From Paragonimus skrjabini miyazakii (Eukaryota > Platyhelminthes > Trematoda > Plagiorchiida > Troglotrematidae): a stretch of 64,000 nucleotides of DNA. Position numbers and translations under genes: made by a program. Positions 37,546 to 50,298 of the stretch are shown in pieces. The stretch's first letter is position 1. Every line of letters begins with the position of its first letter. The DNA lies in NCBI GenBank assembly GCA_014338405.1, contig JTDE01000162.1, positions 117,193 to 181,192 of the forward strand, in the 5' to 3' direction. The notes under the pieces are model-generated. The model had not been told where the DNA came from, ran no database searches, and saw only the letters and a list, made by a program, of their open reading frames with translations.

Positions 37546-38826
37546 ATCTTCATTTCCGTGTCTGTCTGTCTAGTCTCTTAAGCCATTATTTCCGCCCTAT
37601 GGAAATTAGTTACATGTCCATGCGTGATCAGAATGTACGAAATGTTACTCCGGAGAATAACACATGATTTACGTCTTCTCATCGTCTAATACAAGTTAGA
37701 TGAAAGGTTCGTCAAATCAGACAGATCACCTTCTAGATGTGTATACCTATCGATTTTTATTCATTGTGCTCTCTATTCCGTCCTATACACAAACCTATCA
37801 AATATCGCCTTATGCAAAAACCTCTTGTCACCGTAATCATTCAAACGCTTCTAAAGTGATACTTACCGGAAGTCATAGTTGGTACGTGTAGACAAATAAA
37901 AATCCCGACAGCTTTGTGTGTCAAGTAACTTATGTAGCAGCGGTTATAACGGAGCACATGATCATAGTCTTCACACTGTTGAAAGTCGGAAATCGTCAGC
38001 CTACGAGTTAATATAAGTTGGCGGGGTAATTTACTTCCGGTAAGCACAGCTTGTCTGAGTACGTGGTTACTATAATTAAATGACAAAGAAAAGATGGCAG
38101 TATTGTTACTGTTTGAAATTATTTGCTGGATTCAGTTGAGTTGACATTTATAACCAATTAAAAGGACTATCAGTACCCATTGTCTTGATTACGATATTTA
38201 CATATACGAATGTGCACTGGTCGTGTAACATTATAAAGCAGAGCTAGCAGATGTGATTCATTGATTCGTTTGTAATTAATTTCTGTTCCATTGTCAAACG
38301 ATATCATGCTGTCAAGACAGTCAGTCTGGTTCCAACTGGATTTACAAAAAAAAAACGGAAATATCGACTATTTCAGACGGCGTTTATCGCTGTATCATTA
38401 ACTACGATTGGTTTTTCCAACGAGAATTCCGGTTTTGCCGGAATCATATCCAACGAACTGTGACAATTCATGCAGTGAGTAAAACAAAGAGTATAAATAT
38501 GGAGCCACGATAGCATTCAAAAAATAGTTATTATCTGGACAGTGTCAGTGGTATACAGTTACGAATGAAACACTGATTCTAGACGACAGCTATTCCCAAT
38601 AAACACGAAAGTCACTTGTCATGAGGTAGCTTGTCCGATGTGATGAAGGGCACGTATATCAACTAATAAAATTGTTCTGTTGGTTTCGGTCGATATGCCT
38701 ACAACAATGCAGTTTCATACATTGTTCGATATCACGTGAAGTGCAGTTAGTATCAAGAGACAAAACAATGATTGTCTTATTCAGACGGATTGTTAACTTG
38801 TCGTGAATGTTTACATTCAGTTCATA
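37546..38826. other. Non-coding stretch, no gene recognised
   Basis: Short open runs only, including an A9 tract near 38347. No domain or repeat was recognised. Confidence 0.5.
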
Positions 38827-39069
38827 ATGACCGAAAGTAGGAATTTATCGAGATTGACGAAGATAGAAACAGGAACAATTAGACAGCGGAAAGCGTCTGG
38901 TTCCAGCACGAATAGGCGGTTAGTTCAAATAATGAAGGGATTAGATTTTGTTGAGACGCCCACCCTGTTACCGTTCCAAGGCGCCTCCGCCGTGAGGAAG
39001 GAAAAAACTATAGACTTTGTCCTAGTTTGCGGACCTGCTCAGAGCGACCGAGAGGGTAGCCTTAGCTAG
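38827..39069 (+). CDS. Weak candidate: possible anoctamin-like N-terminal fragment
   Basis: From an ATG at 38827 an 80-codon frame contains KEKTIDFVLVCGP after a Phe-Gln-Gly stretch. This recalls the (K/R)-x-x-(I/V)-D-(F/Y)-(V/I)-L-V strand at the start of anoctamin (TMEM16) N-terminal domains. About 75 codons further on, in another frame, FGLPWERIREQLRYY (near 39245-39290) recalls the anoctamin PWxxL motif at about the usual spacing. The pieces need frameshifts to join and there is no intron signal. At best this is a degraded copy; a chance resemblance is just as likely. The 130-codon frame at 39066-39488 covers the same ground in a third frame. Confidence 0.18.
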   Translation: MTESRNLSRLTKIETGTIRQRKASGSSTNRRLVQIMKGLDFVETPTLLPFQGASAVRKEKTIDFVLVCGPAQSDREGSLS

Positions 39070-39488
39070 TTTTTACCCGTCAAACGTTTACTCCGTTGAG
39101 CTCATTAGTGACGCTAACAACTTTTTCCAATAAATGTCCTTCTCTTTTTATGGCTCGGGAATGTTCTTATGGTCACTGCGCACCCCATAAGTACTTTATC
39201 CTTGTCGACTTAGTCGCACACGTTTTGGGGCGGAACAAAGCTCCTTTTTGTGCGCGTCTTTTGGCTTGCCTTGGGAGCGAATACGGGAACAGTTGCGGTA
39301 CTATTCAGGACCGAGATTTTTGTGTGAATTATTACCGTGACGAGAATCCGATTTTATGGATCGCATCAATACACCGAGATCGAACCAGCATATCGTCTAG
39401 GCGGGTTTACAACACATTTATAGGTTTCGAGGGACAGAAGGAGCAATGGTTGATCAGGAACGTCCACAGACTATTTGAGTACTTTTGA

Positions 39489-42232
39489 AGTTGTTCAGAC
39501 AATATTCGAATTTACTCAAAGAAGCGAAAATCAAACTTGTAAAAACACGTTACTACTTTCCGCGTCGCACTACCAGAAATCTAACATGTGGACGACCAGA
39601 AAAGCTGCTTATTCGAAAAGTTAGGTTGTAATTTGGCTAAGTTGGGTTGTAACCTTGACTTTTCACAACAGGCACACCATAAATTAGTGTCTGTCGGACA
39701 TTACTCCTAAGTCTAATCTGTCTTTCAAGAAAAGCTGCAATACTGCATCGACCTTGAACGTAAGACGTGACATAGAGAGAATATTCATTTCGACAAACAT
39801 GCACGTTTACGGAGTCCGGTCGATAAATGTCGAAGAATCAAATTTCAAGACATTGTTGTAATGTGACTATAATTAGGTATACTACCTGACATTGTTTTCA
39901 TACAATGCTGAGCCCGTAGGCCAGTCACAATTTTCTGTTCACAAATGAAGGGAGAAGAAAAACAGCGGTGTCGGAAATTGCAAAAGGATGTTGACTAGTC
40001 ACATAACTCATCATCTGAATAGATTAAAAACAGTGTCATTTATCATTACAAGACAATTCCCAACTTTGGCACACGAAAATCGCCGCATCGAACATGTCTG
40101 TATAATATACCTATAAAGATATACGATATACCTTGTAAAAACTTTGACTGTCAGTTTGGCGCCAGCCCACTTGAGCTATACTGAGCAAGTGATGGAACAG
40201 TCAACTAGTTTTTTTCCAGCAAAATAGTTGTAGCTACAACAGAATTTTGCCAGCCTGGCATTAGGCGGTATGCACCGTCATGTACGGTTGCGAGCAGCAG
40301 GTAGCCAGTAAAAATTAGGTGTTCAAAATTAAGCAATACCACTTTCTCAGTTCCTTCGAATCTATTACATGATTAAATTTTTATTGTAAAGCCCAGATAC
40401 TCCAGATGTTCATTTACAGCAATACTTAGTTACTAGTTGTTATTTTTCATACTGTACAGCAACAATGATAGAAATCAACCTAGATGTCAGTCCAGAGGTA
40501 GACATGTAGATAACCGTTTACTATCTTTTTTCTTTGACAACATACAAACAGTATATACTTCTTAATTGCCCTGTTTGTTGTTTGTTCCACTAATGTTAAC
40601 AGTTTGGTGCAGTTCACTTTTTTTCATCAGCAGAATCCCTAAATTAAAAATCACATTTGCAAACAAGTAGACCCACTTTTACTGCGCTGGCCTTTTGTTA
40701 AGCAAAACCAGCAATATTGTTTAACCAATTCGAAGCATTGTGGTGTCATATTTGTCATTATGCGGGTGATCAGCCAAATGCACTCATATCACCCCGTATC
40801 ATTCTGGCAGTTAGGCACAAATGTTCATCTTCCGAAAGAAAGATTACTCCAGAGTGCTTGGAATGATGTTTATTGATACACGGCATATAAATGCCAAAAA
40901 GTGACGTCTGAATAGTCAGTCTGTTGAGCGCATCTACTCAAGTTGACGATATGAAAATACCCTGAAGAACCTAGAGATTTGTCTTATCGTTTGGTAGTTA
41001 CTGACAGTTGATTACAAAGGTCTTTTCCTGTAGAAGGGATTGCATAACCGAGACGTGCTCAAGCACCAAAATGTCGTATAATTGTAAAAGGTAGGCATCA
41101 AAATGGATCAGGACGGTTGTGCTCCCCAAAGTCAAAATACGTGACTTCCAAATGGACTTATAAGCAGTAAATCTCCTATCACTTTAATCACAGAACAACC
41201 ATAATAGAATTGGAGGTGTTCCATAAAATCCTGACGTTTGCCAACGCATCAGCCCCACTGTCATTTAAGTCGGAGGGAGCGATCCAGGCTTTAAAATCAC
41301 ACAGGGCAAAGCTAGTCGAAATCCAATGATTTTTGTGGCCTGACATGCAACATCAAACAAGTTGAGAATGCATGCATGAGGGCTAAAGGAATGGACGAAG
41401 ACACGCTTTAGTTTGTAGTAGGTGTTTCTACAGTAACCTAGATTGAGCTTATTGCAAGGATTCATTGCAGTCCGCCTTTATAAATCTCAGCAACCCAAAC
41501 GATTCACACACAGAAGATACACTGGTTGCACAGTGAAAACTCCTGTGGAATTCTGTAGTATGCTATCGTTTGAACGGATGTGGACGATTTAGCTACAAAG
41601 CTGACACCCGTCGCAATAAAGGTCCCCTAGAAAACTAGTTTGAGTGCTATATTCCATTTATTTTGTACTGCAGAAATAAGTAATCAAACATCTCCCAAGA
41701 AAATGATCTGGAGGTCGCATTGGCCACTTCTGTTGGCCAGCTTCGACTGTCTGTGACACTTCCACAAGGCTTTTGGGATATGTAGATAGGAGCAGCCTAG
41801 ACGAAGGATCTGTGGGGAACCGATGATATATTAAAATGTGCTGGGAAACGCAACAAGGTGATTGAACCATATAAACAGTTAATCACAACCAATAGTGGAA
41901 TGGTCTGACTGTTCCGAAGGAATACGATCCTAAATCATCACATTTAAGTGATGTTCAGTAAGACAGTGCTCGGACAGTAGACAGCAATTCTCTTGAAGGT
42001 TCTTACCTAGATCGCTCGTTTTGCATCTCAACAAACTGCCAAGACAAATTCAGCGCAGTCAGTATCGCTGGTAAGCTTCTGTAGCATTGTTGCTGAAATT
42101 CACAGTGCTCATTTAAATGGCTCAACCCTGACAAACGCATGTTGTAAGAGATGATAAGGCGCACTGGCATAATAATGGAAACATGAAACATGATTGTTGG
42201 AAACTAGGTATGTTGCAACTGAGAAATTTATA
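39489..42232. other. Non-coding stretch, no gene recognised
   Basis: Only short frames (41265-41465 minus, 41658-41870 minus) with no recognised motifs. No repeats were identified. Confidence 0.5.
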
Positions 42233-42415
42233 ATGGCCTACATAAATTCATTGGAAGTGACAATATGTTTCTGGTTATTCATCACTGGGCCAATTGCATA
42301 TTGTATCATCGTGGTTGTCAAGCGAGCAAAATCAAAAACAAATGGTCACATAATTACGTCACGTGCTTGTGAATTGGAGGACAATGCAGTGTCAAGTTGG
42401 TATAGAGGCCCATAG
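42233..42415 (+). CDS. Candidate small single-pass membrane protein or TM exon
   Basis: From an ATG (TTTATAATGG) this frame gives a 60-residue product. Residues 9-29 form a convincing hydrophobic helix (ICFWLFITGPIAYCIIVVV) followed at once by a basic KRAKSK stop-transfer and a polar tail ending SSWYRGP. Topology would be N-terminus outside. It may be a micro-protein or the last exon of a membrane protein. No family was recognised, and such helices also occur by chance in T-rich DNA. Confidence 0.25.
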   Translation: MAYINSLEVTICFWLFITGPIAYCIIVVVKRAKSKTNGHIITSRACELEDNAVSSWYRGP

Positions 42416-45400
42416 GGCAACCAAATTCCGGTCTCTTGCGTGGTGGCTTGAATACAAAATGAGTCAACGAGATGCGCCAGAATTCTACTCTTAATGGACT
42501 TCAACACGCCCTTGGCTATCCATGTGGGGTGGTGCTCACGTATCCTCTGAAAAACTCGCCTGGTTTTACGAACGACATAACCTGCTCCACAGCAGCAACT
42601 AGAAGAATAAACACAAAAATATAATCACACAGTTGAGCAACGTATCGTTAAGTTGTATGTAGACTACCGAGTTGGATTTGAACGAGATTTGCAGTTGTGA
42701 AGCACTGTAGGCATTCTCAGTTGTGTTACTTATTCTACCAATCATCAGTTTTGGCCATCACACAAGCGATCGGATTTTGATTGCATAACTCCTAGGTGTG
42801 CAAACAGAAGGAATCTGACCCTGTCCTATGGCTACCATGGTCCTCCGTCACCTACCTGGGACCCCCGGAGTTTAATTTGGTCACAATAATGAATAGCCGA
42901 AAACAGACTGCTCGCCAAAATACCTCTCACTTCTAATTGAGTACTACATTGTTCTTTGGTAGGACATTATTGTAGGTGATCAAAGTCCATCTGGGGTTGT
43001 CCGTTTTACACGGGTTGACCATCAAACATCATTAAGATTACGTTTATTTGAGGACTCCAAAGAAAAAGGAAGCTGACTAGAAGTGTCGATTTGAGAGTAA
43101 TGATAATGACATGTTACTGAATTATAATGCAATTACCACGACAGTGCAGCCAAGCAATATGCATATCTAGGGCGGATATGTCACAGTTGACGTCTGTTTC
43201 TGAAATTTGGAATATTTTTGTACTATTTATTGTTCCTGTTAGTGTGAGCTTTCGATAGACAGCATTAGTTGGAGGACAATCCTCGATAGACTGGATGTGA
43301 GCAAGCTGTTTGTTGAACGTAACCCACAACCAGACAAGTTCATCAGCTGATGGTAATGTTTGTATACAACTTGCAAGCACATATGTGTTAAATAACTCAT
43401 TTGGTTACCAAAACTACCAGCCAATCAGTTCATGTTTCTACACATAATGCGAGCGGATAGATGACGAATACGACGATGTTCGACACTCCCGCTAATTTTA
43501 GTTGCAAATTGTTGCGTACTCACAAGGGTGTTTCAGCAGTCTGGCGCATATATGTATCTTAATTAAACCTAACATTCTTGCAAATCAATCGGAAAAGATT
43601 ACCAATATGTTCCTCGTTTTATTTTGAATTTAACTTGGTGAATATTGAAGTCTGTTTCAAAATCATTACATACATTTTTAACATCACTCCCAAATCTAAA
43701 GTTTTACTAAATTTAAAAATGTTACTGTTCAATTATAGTCCAGTCCCAATCCATTTTGACTACCGAAAATTTAGAACTCTTTCAATTGCATAACTAGTTT
43801 TCTGCCCACTTGTAACTTAGTATGTTTCAGCTTACATGTCAAAGGATATTGTATCAAACTGTCTGACGAAGACCCACCCAAACGATCTTGACCTGACTGA
43901 TGCACATGGTTTGTTTGAATTTTCCTATATCATCTTTGCTTACAAGATTACAGTTGTATGATTACAAAGGAAAGACAGCGCGCTATCTACAAAGATGCGT
44001 ATAAACCTGGACCAGCAATCCAGCACATGTTTAAGAATTCTGCATGTCACATCAAATTGAAGTAGACAGTCAATCGTTTCACGACCAGCTAAGTTCTTAT
44101 TGGCCCCGGAAGCAGCAACCCAATTTTCTGACATACATTTTGTTTTTACAAGACAAAGGTAAAACAAAATAACGAATGTTACCGAAAAGCACTATGTTTA
44201 ATTTTGCTTGAATCATCTAAGTAGAAAATGATTACACGGAACATTGACCACAAAAATCCTATACCACTTTCATATAAATCATACTTCTACAGGGGAAATA
44301 TTGTGACGCGCTTTGTGATATTGTATCAGCACTTCAGTACACCGATCAGAGAAGATAATACTCAAACATTATCGTACGCCTTTCAAAGCATTTCGAGTTC
44401 AACATCTTGCAGCGCTGACCTTCTTCCCGAATAAGTTCGGGATCACATGTTGGTCATTCCAATAGCCTAATATATAAAGTAATTGCTATAACTTTGTAAT
44501 TTACCAGGGATGAGTCAAGAGGTTTCATTCGGAACGTCAACCTTACTTGATAAGTGAAAACATGAAAACAGCAGACAATGTTCCATTGTGAAAATCAGCA
44601 CCTGAACTACGGTTTAATATTGTAATTCCATTCATTTTCGAAAGTGTGATTTACGCAAATTGGGTTCATCCAGTAGGAACAAACTGTCAACTTCTGACGT
44701 TCACGTCACTATTAGTTCCCTGTATTGTCACTGATGTGCGAATCTTATTATCGTTTTGTCTCTCGTATTCTCATAACTACCTTATAGCCCTGTGTTTATA
44801 TGGCTGGTAATGACTTGACCTTCCGTTTTCGACGTTTGACGTATACAGCTATACAGCTATATCCATAAGAGATATGTTTATTCATGTTAGAACATACTAC
44901 AACTTGAAAAGCAAAAAGATTAACTACATTTTCATTGGACAGTAATGTTAGTAAAATGAATGCTTAAGACATGTGGGCAAATTCGGCTGCAAAGCTGTCT
45001 AGGTCAGTAAAAACTGGCAGGAAAGAATTCTGTTCACTTAAACGTGTATCTAGGGAAATGTTCCAAAAATAGTCAATAACAGTGTGACAAATGGCTGACT
45101 GTTAAACAAGTTGCGAATACATAAATGTATGTCCTAACTGATACAGTCTAGAACACTGCTTCAATCAAGGAAACGAGAACGGATTATTGCAGAATTACTC
45201 TGGTGGAGATGAAAAAATTAGACAATCGAACCGGGGCAATGCGTTACCAATGAACCAAAATTGACGATACACAATTTACCATGAATTACTCTACTTCGTG
45301 CAACAAAAGGTTTCCAAGATGACTAATCTCAGTGGATTTTAAGATCACCGACTTGCACATAGTCGACCGTGTATTTGTTTGGTACCATGCAGGTTCAGAC

Positions 45401-45769
45401 AGTTCTCTAACAGTTAGCCATTTACCCCCTGAGAATCAGTTACGACGTGCAGTAGTTTGGAGTCACTGAGGAACAGCGTTTCTCTGAAGGACTAGGGCCA
45501 AACAGGGATCTGGATTGGTAATAAAATTCCACAAGCATGAACCGGAGGTCCAGTAAATCATGCACACAACTTACACAGTCGAAAACTCAAATGACGTCAA
45601 TCACACCACAGCGAACTGTATTACACAGTTTCTGTCTATATCAATTAGAAACTAAACCCAAGTTTTAGCATGATATTTGAAAATAATTGGTGACAGTCAC
45701 TCTGACCCTCCTGTTTCCCCAGCTTAAAGTTTCATCGTTTCTTCTTATACAGCTGCCAGCTAAGTAAAG
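42416..45769. other. No supported gene; open frame 43114-43380 (-)
   Basis: The minus-strand frame at 43114-43380 has an even, protein-like composition (DELVWLWVTFNKQ, NCDISALDMHIAWLHC) and a possible donor G/GTAATT near its end. It has no ATG start and no recognised family. The rest shows nothing. Confidence 0.35.
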
Positions 45770-46572
45770 AGATTTAGGAATAAGTAATAATCGGAAGAAA
45801 TGTAGATGGCTCGATTTAACGAAGCGTCCATCGCAAGAGCACTTGGATAGGTCAATACCTGCATTTTTGTTCCCTGATCCTATAAACAAAGTTTGGTGCG
45901 CACTTTGTTTGATCTGGCCAGACGTATTTGCACTGAAAATACTGTACAAGAAGAGATCACCCTACAACCAAACGGTTATCCTAAACCGTTTATTGCAAGA
46001 TTTAAACATCCCATTGCGTAAGAATTCAACCAGACACAGTGTCCAAGAAGCCGGTAGTTCTTCGTCTTCCCTTTAGTTGTGATGATGTATGCCAACTTAT
46101 ACATCGCTGTCTGATTAGTTTTATCGCGAGAATGTACAACGCAATTGTCCCAGTGATCTTGTTCAGAACATTCCGGATTCCAACGCTCTGTGTGAAACAA
46201 CAGGTACCCGAGTCAGCCAAACCCAACGTTATCTACGAATATCGATGTAGGTGCGTAGCATCCTACATAGGCTGGACTGAGTGCCAGTTGCAAACCAGGG
46301 TCGTGGAGCACATCCCAAAGTGGGCTCAGAAACAGGTCACGCAGAACCATGACGTCACAGTCGCGGATAGAAACAGAGAGCTTGCATCACTCATTGCGTG
46401 TCACGTTCTAATGACGTAACATGAAAGCGATCCCACAAGGGCATTTCGAGTCATCTAGTCAGCGTCACACAGGCGACCACTGCGCTTTGCTGAAGCTGTG
46501 GCAACCCGAATGTTCAAACCCGTGTCGTGTGTTCAAATACAACTGTTCGTAAGGTTGTCGCTACCTTGGTAG
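45770..46572 (+). mobile_element. Penelope-like element remnant: RT end through GIY-YIG C-terminus
   Basis: This is the most complete PLE copy at its 3' side. In order: NVDGSI, a stop, RSVHRKSTWIGQYLHF (RT thumb region), a frameshift, QSLVRTLFDLARRICTE, NGYPKPFIARF, a frameshift, and VSKKPVVLRLPFSCDD. Then comes the GIY-YIG endonuclease with YEYRCRC (the Cys pair typical of PLE endonucleases), YIGWTECQLQTRVVEH and PKW. In the same frame, after a TAA (46417-46419) and a TAG (46456-46458), AFRVI and LRFAEAVA lead to CVQIQLFVRLSLPW and a TAG at 46570-46572, the usual PLE ending. It is dead as it stands, but from 46030 onward there are only two stops in one frame. Confidence 0.9.
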
Positions 46573-49500
46573 TGACAGTGATTGTGCACTCTGAAAATTG
46601 ACTTTCTCTGTTATCTTGTTCGCTTTCTCATACTGATATATAAATGGTCTGTAGTATGCACTTGTTAAGATGCAACGAAATTTGTCCGGACATAAATCGT
46701 GCAATATCAGTATATTGTCTTCGTTATTAAAACTGTTGACGAGTAAAGAATGTTTCTATTAACGAATCGTTTACTGAACCTCCGAAGCTGATGTAAACTC
46801 ACGATTGCGAAGAACATTTCTATGGGACCTTTAACACCACATAACTGCTTCACTGAAATCCAGATTTCGCGGTAGCTTTCGTTATAAACCAATGTCTGAG
46901 TGTGCAGATCAGTCAGGTGATTTAGGTTATTTTCTTACTGTTGACGAAAGTTATTTTACTGCTGCATAAATGTTTGCTTTATTCACATGTTCTCAAACTG
47001 AACAGGTTTTCTTTAAATGAGAGGCTGGTAATCAATCACCACTCACTAAATATGTCTCCTAGGTGAAGCGAGCGACAAAGTAAAATTTATAATGATTAGT
47101 AGGTTGGTCAAAGTGAAGAAGGATAGTAGAATGGATTTATGTTGTTGAAAGCATTGCCCACAACATATATGGAAGCTTTTAGGAAAACTTCCCCGTTATC
47201 TTGGTTTCTGATCAGAGCTACGAGTTACCGAACGATGACGAGTCTTATTGAGTACATACTGGGATAAAACCTAACAAAGGCATGCAGTCATTCAAAAGCA
47301 ACGGTTCATTACTTACTAGAGTTGTGGATTATCACCAAAAGTTACATCAATATAATCTTCCACTGTTGGGCGGGAAAAACGCGGATAGCACAAGGGTTGT
47401 TTATTCGACAAACCAACACATGGGTTAAGCATTTAAACAAGACCTGAAACAAAACCACTCATTTGCATGCAGTATTCGGCCCCAGATCTTTTCGGTTGCC
47501 GCAGACGTGGATGCTCAGTTCCATTAAGTAGCAGGGACCATTATGAGCGATGCTGCACTCTGATTTTCCTTCTTGCATTATTCCTGCGGCTTGTACGATG
47601 TCAAAATATATGCCCCGGTCCTACTACTGAATAGCCATGGTATAAATATTATGTTACGATCGCTCAACTTCACTGCAACGGTAGCAGGCGGACTAGTATC
47701 ATTTGAAGAAGTGCACAAAAAGGCGTCTTTGTGTTCAACAATGTTGATAAAACAATGGAGCTGTGAATAACTCTATATCTGAAGTGATGTAGACGGTGAA
47801 TCAACAACACTTGACAGTTAGAATAAGGCGACATACACTCACATTCTCGGGTTTACTTAGTATATATCATAATATTTGTGGTATGTTCAACTACAGTATG
47901 TATTGCTAGAAATCATATATTTGTGTAGACACATTCAACATGATATACATACTAACTATGGGAGGAAAAACCGTTATTATAAACAGTTTCATCTTCGCTA
48001 TCTGAATACAGGCAAGACATGTGACATAATTATTCCTGAATGTTCTTATGCTTGGAGGTGCATATGGTCTGTTTGTTCGGTCAAAGTGTCAAGCAATGAA
48101 AAAATAGTTTGAAATATTATGAAGAGGAAACGCCTCCTCATTACGTAGAAAACATTTCCGTTCAGCTATCGAAGTTTTCAAGAAAACATTGCCGTTGTTT
48201 TAAGTTGCGTTCCGAACAACTAGTTTACTGCCGGCGGTGAGTTGTACTATGGACAGTAGGGGCAAGCCTACTAGAGGTGTGATCTAAATTAGCCAGTGGC
48301 AAACGTTTGCTGATATAAAATACATTGTGGGCTATTTAAAAACTGAAACTAAAATGTCCTCCGGTCCTGTTATAGGAAATAATAAGGTTTTGTAAAGTGA
48401 GTTTCTTATGAAAGCTGCTGTAATATGGAGTGAAATTACTTTAGAAAACGCATACAGAAGCGTTCAGATATTCAAGAACAGCAGTGAACGAAGCGTACTT
48501 CCATTTCTGAAGTGGTGTAAGCACGGGATGAATAAATATTGACAAATGCAATCAGCAACCAATTCAGATTTCTCAGTTTTCATTGAACAGTATTACGGCT
48601 CATATAAGCTGACGTATATTAAAATATATTACATTTTACTTGACATCGGCAAATTTTTTTGTAGACGATAACATCTTTACCACGATTTCCATAACCTACT
48701 GGGCAGTCTGCTCGGCTTAACGATTAACCGTCAGTTCGAAAGACAGCATCTTCAATATCCGGATGTAGCTAAAGGATTGGTAACATAATTAATCTAATAT
48801 GTTCATTTTTAATTATGCCAGTTAGATTGATCATCTTGTCGATCAACAACAGGATGTCTTCACTATTCAAAAAGAGGAATACACAACTTCGTCAAATTTG
48901 GCTTTCTACCTTCCTATTAAATATAACGTACTCTGGTTGGTCCGTTACATTTTGCAACGGCGACGACTATTCATGCTGACCCAGTACGATTCTGTGAACA
49001 CCTCACGACAGTCAGTTTCAACTGGTGCTTATCTTTGTCATTCGTACGATCACATTGTAAGACTCACCTGTAATTAACCTTTTCTCGTCATTGACGCGAA
49101 ACAAACCTAATGGATTACTTTGAAGCACATGGTTCTCAACCTATTCTGTGCGAGGTGCTTATCGAGAACTTCCATTCACATTCCATGTGAATGCGCAATC
49201 AACCTTGTCATTGACAGAAACAATCAGTGTTAGTATAGTATATATAATTCCTCCGTGCTAAGAGATGTACCGGTTAGGAAGATCAACAGTGCAACACTAT
49301 TTTGGACAGATATATGGTCAAATACACTGGAGCTACCGAACATCTGCAGCGTATAAAGAATATTACTGGTTGTGTTCTGAAGTGTCGGTCCACAAAGTTG
49401 AACAACGATAACAGAATACGATTGAAAATTTGGATACTAGTGAACAAAAAATCGGTATGCTACGCATGGTGTTATACATAACGAGTAGGGGAATGTATTG

Positions 49501-49799
49501 GACCGATTTATGGCAAATCAAATAAATTACATTCTCCAAGTCATTAACACATTTAGGTTCATTCCATACGGATAAATGCAAGGCTTACGTGCGTCACGGT
49601 TAGTATGCGTGAAACTGAGCTCTGATCAGTAGATGTGGTACTGAAGTTGGCTGTGTAATTACAGAAGGTAAGTAGACCGATCATCGTGTTATAATTATGG
49701 ACAAACATACTGAGGCTAGTAATACATATGTCTCAAGATCTGGATTGGAATTTTAATATTCATGGCTGTATTGTTAATAATAGTTACAGTTCTGTGTTG
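46573..49799. other. Non-coding stretch, no gene recognised
   Basis: The sequence after the PLE stop codon was inspected for a 3' untranslated end of that element; no hammerhead-like or terminal-repeat motif was found. Other open frames are short and featureless. Confidence 0.45.
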
Positions 49800-49935
49800 A
49801 AGTTGAGCACCTGATTTATGGGACTATAAGTCCAACTCCTGAGGAAGGCCACCCGAGATGGTTGAAACGTAGAGTATTACAACTTGCTCATAACGTTGTG
49901 TTATTCTCAATCCATTTATCAGTAAGTCCAACCCA
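49800..49935 (+). mobile_element. Penelope-like element terminal fragment
   Basis: A short segment with the hallmark of PLE terminal repeats: an AAGTCCAACTCCTGAGGAAGG run into a ribozyme-like core. A second AAGTCCAACCC lies about 97 bases downstream (near 49924), as if part of the terminal sequence were repeated. No coding region is attached. Confidence 0.45.
49839..49868 (+). ncRNA. Hammerhead-ribozyme-like core
   Basis: CTGAGGA (49839-49845) fits the CUGANGA core box. It is followed by a 5-bp imperfect stem (GGCCA with TGGTT, two G-T pairs, one base bulged next to the core) with a 7-base loop, and then GAAAC (49864-49868). Hammerhead motifs of this minimal type are known from PLE terminal repeats. 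Stem III and the cleavage-site NUH are not convincing, so this is probably a decayed ribozyme. Confidence 0.4.
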
Positions 49936-50194
49936 TTTTTATTCTCTTGTGGGCAATACGCTGAAACGATGTACAGGTGTGCAGCATTAGCATAAACTAA
50001 GTTTGCCTTTCACTATAATATCAAGATTGTTCCCAGTAAATGTTGAATAATAAATCGATGCAAAATTGATTTTTTTACCTAGAAAGTGTGGGTAACACAG
50101 TTAGTTAGATATGAAGTTAAAACACCATGCAGTTTTGGTAACAAAATTATCTGTGAAATGGCTTAGGTTCTCGGATTGCTGTTGTTGGTTGTAG

Positions 50195-50298
50195 CCAATG
50201 TGAGGCATGTTGTATATTTTTGAACGTGTACGAAGAACAGAAAGAAATCAACAGTGAAGAGTACACTGTCCAGGTCATTAATAAACGATCAATGCGAG
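50195..50298 (+). CDS. Candidate internal exon, unknown protein
   Basis: A pyrimidine-rich acceptor (GATTGCTGTTGTTGGTTGTAG, ending at 50194) precedes 104 bases open in one frame and a strong donor G/GTGAGT (GT at 50299-50300). The exon would start and end inside codons (one base on each side, 34 full codons). The peptide includes QCEACCIFLNVYEEQKEI and YTVQVINKRSMR. It is acidic-polar and protein-like, but no family was recognised and no partner exon was found. Confidence 0.28.

Noticed and set aside
39066..39488. 141-codon open frame on the plus strand (130 codons counted from a TTG)
   Set aside because: No ATG until well inside, no recognised family, and a length expected a few times by chance. 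A different frame of the same bases holds the faint anoctamin-like motif.
45665..46226. Minus-strand frames and an extra plus frame across the PLE copy
   Set aside because: They are shadows of the plus-strand PLE reading frames.
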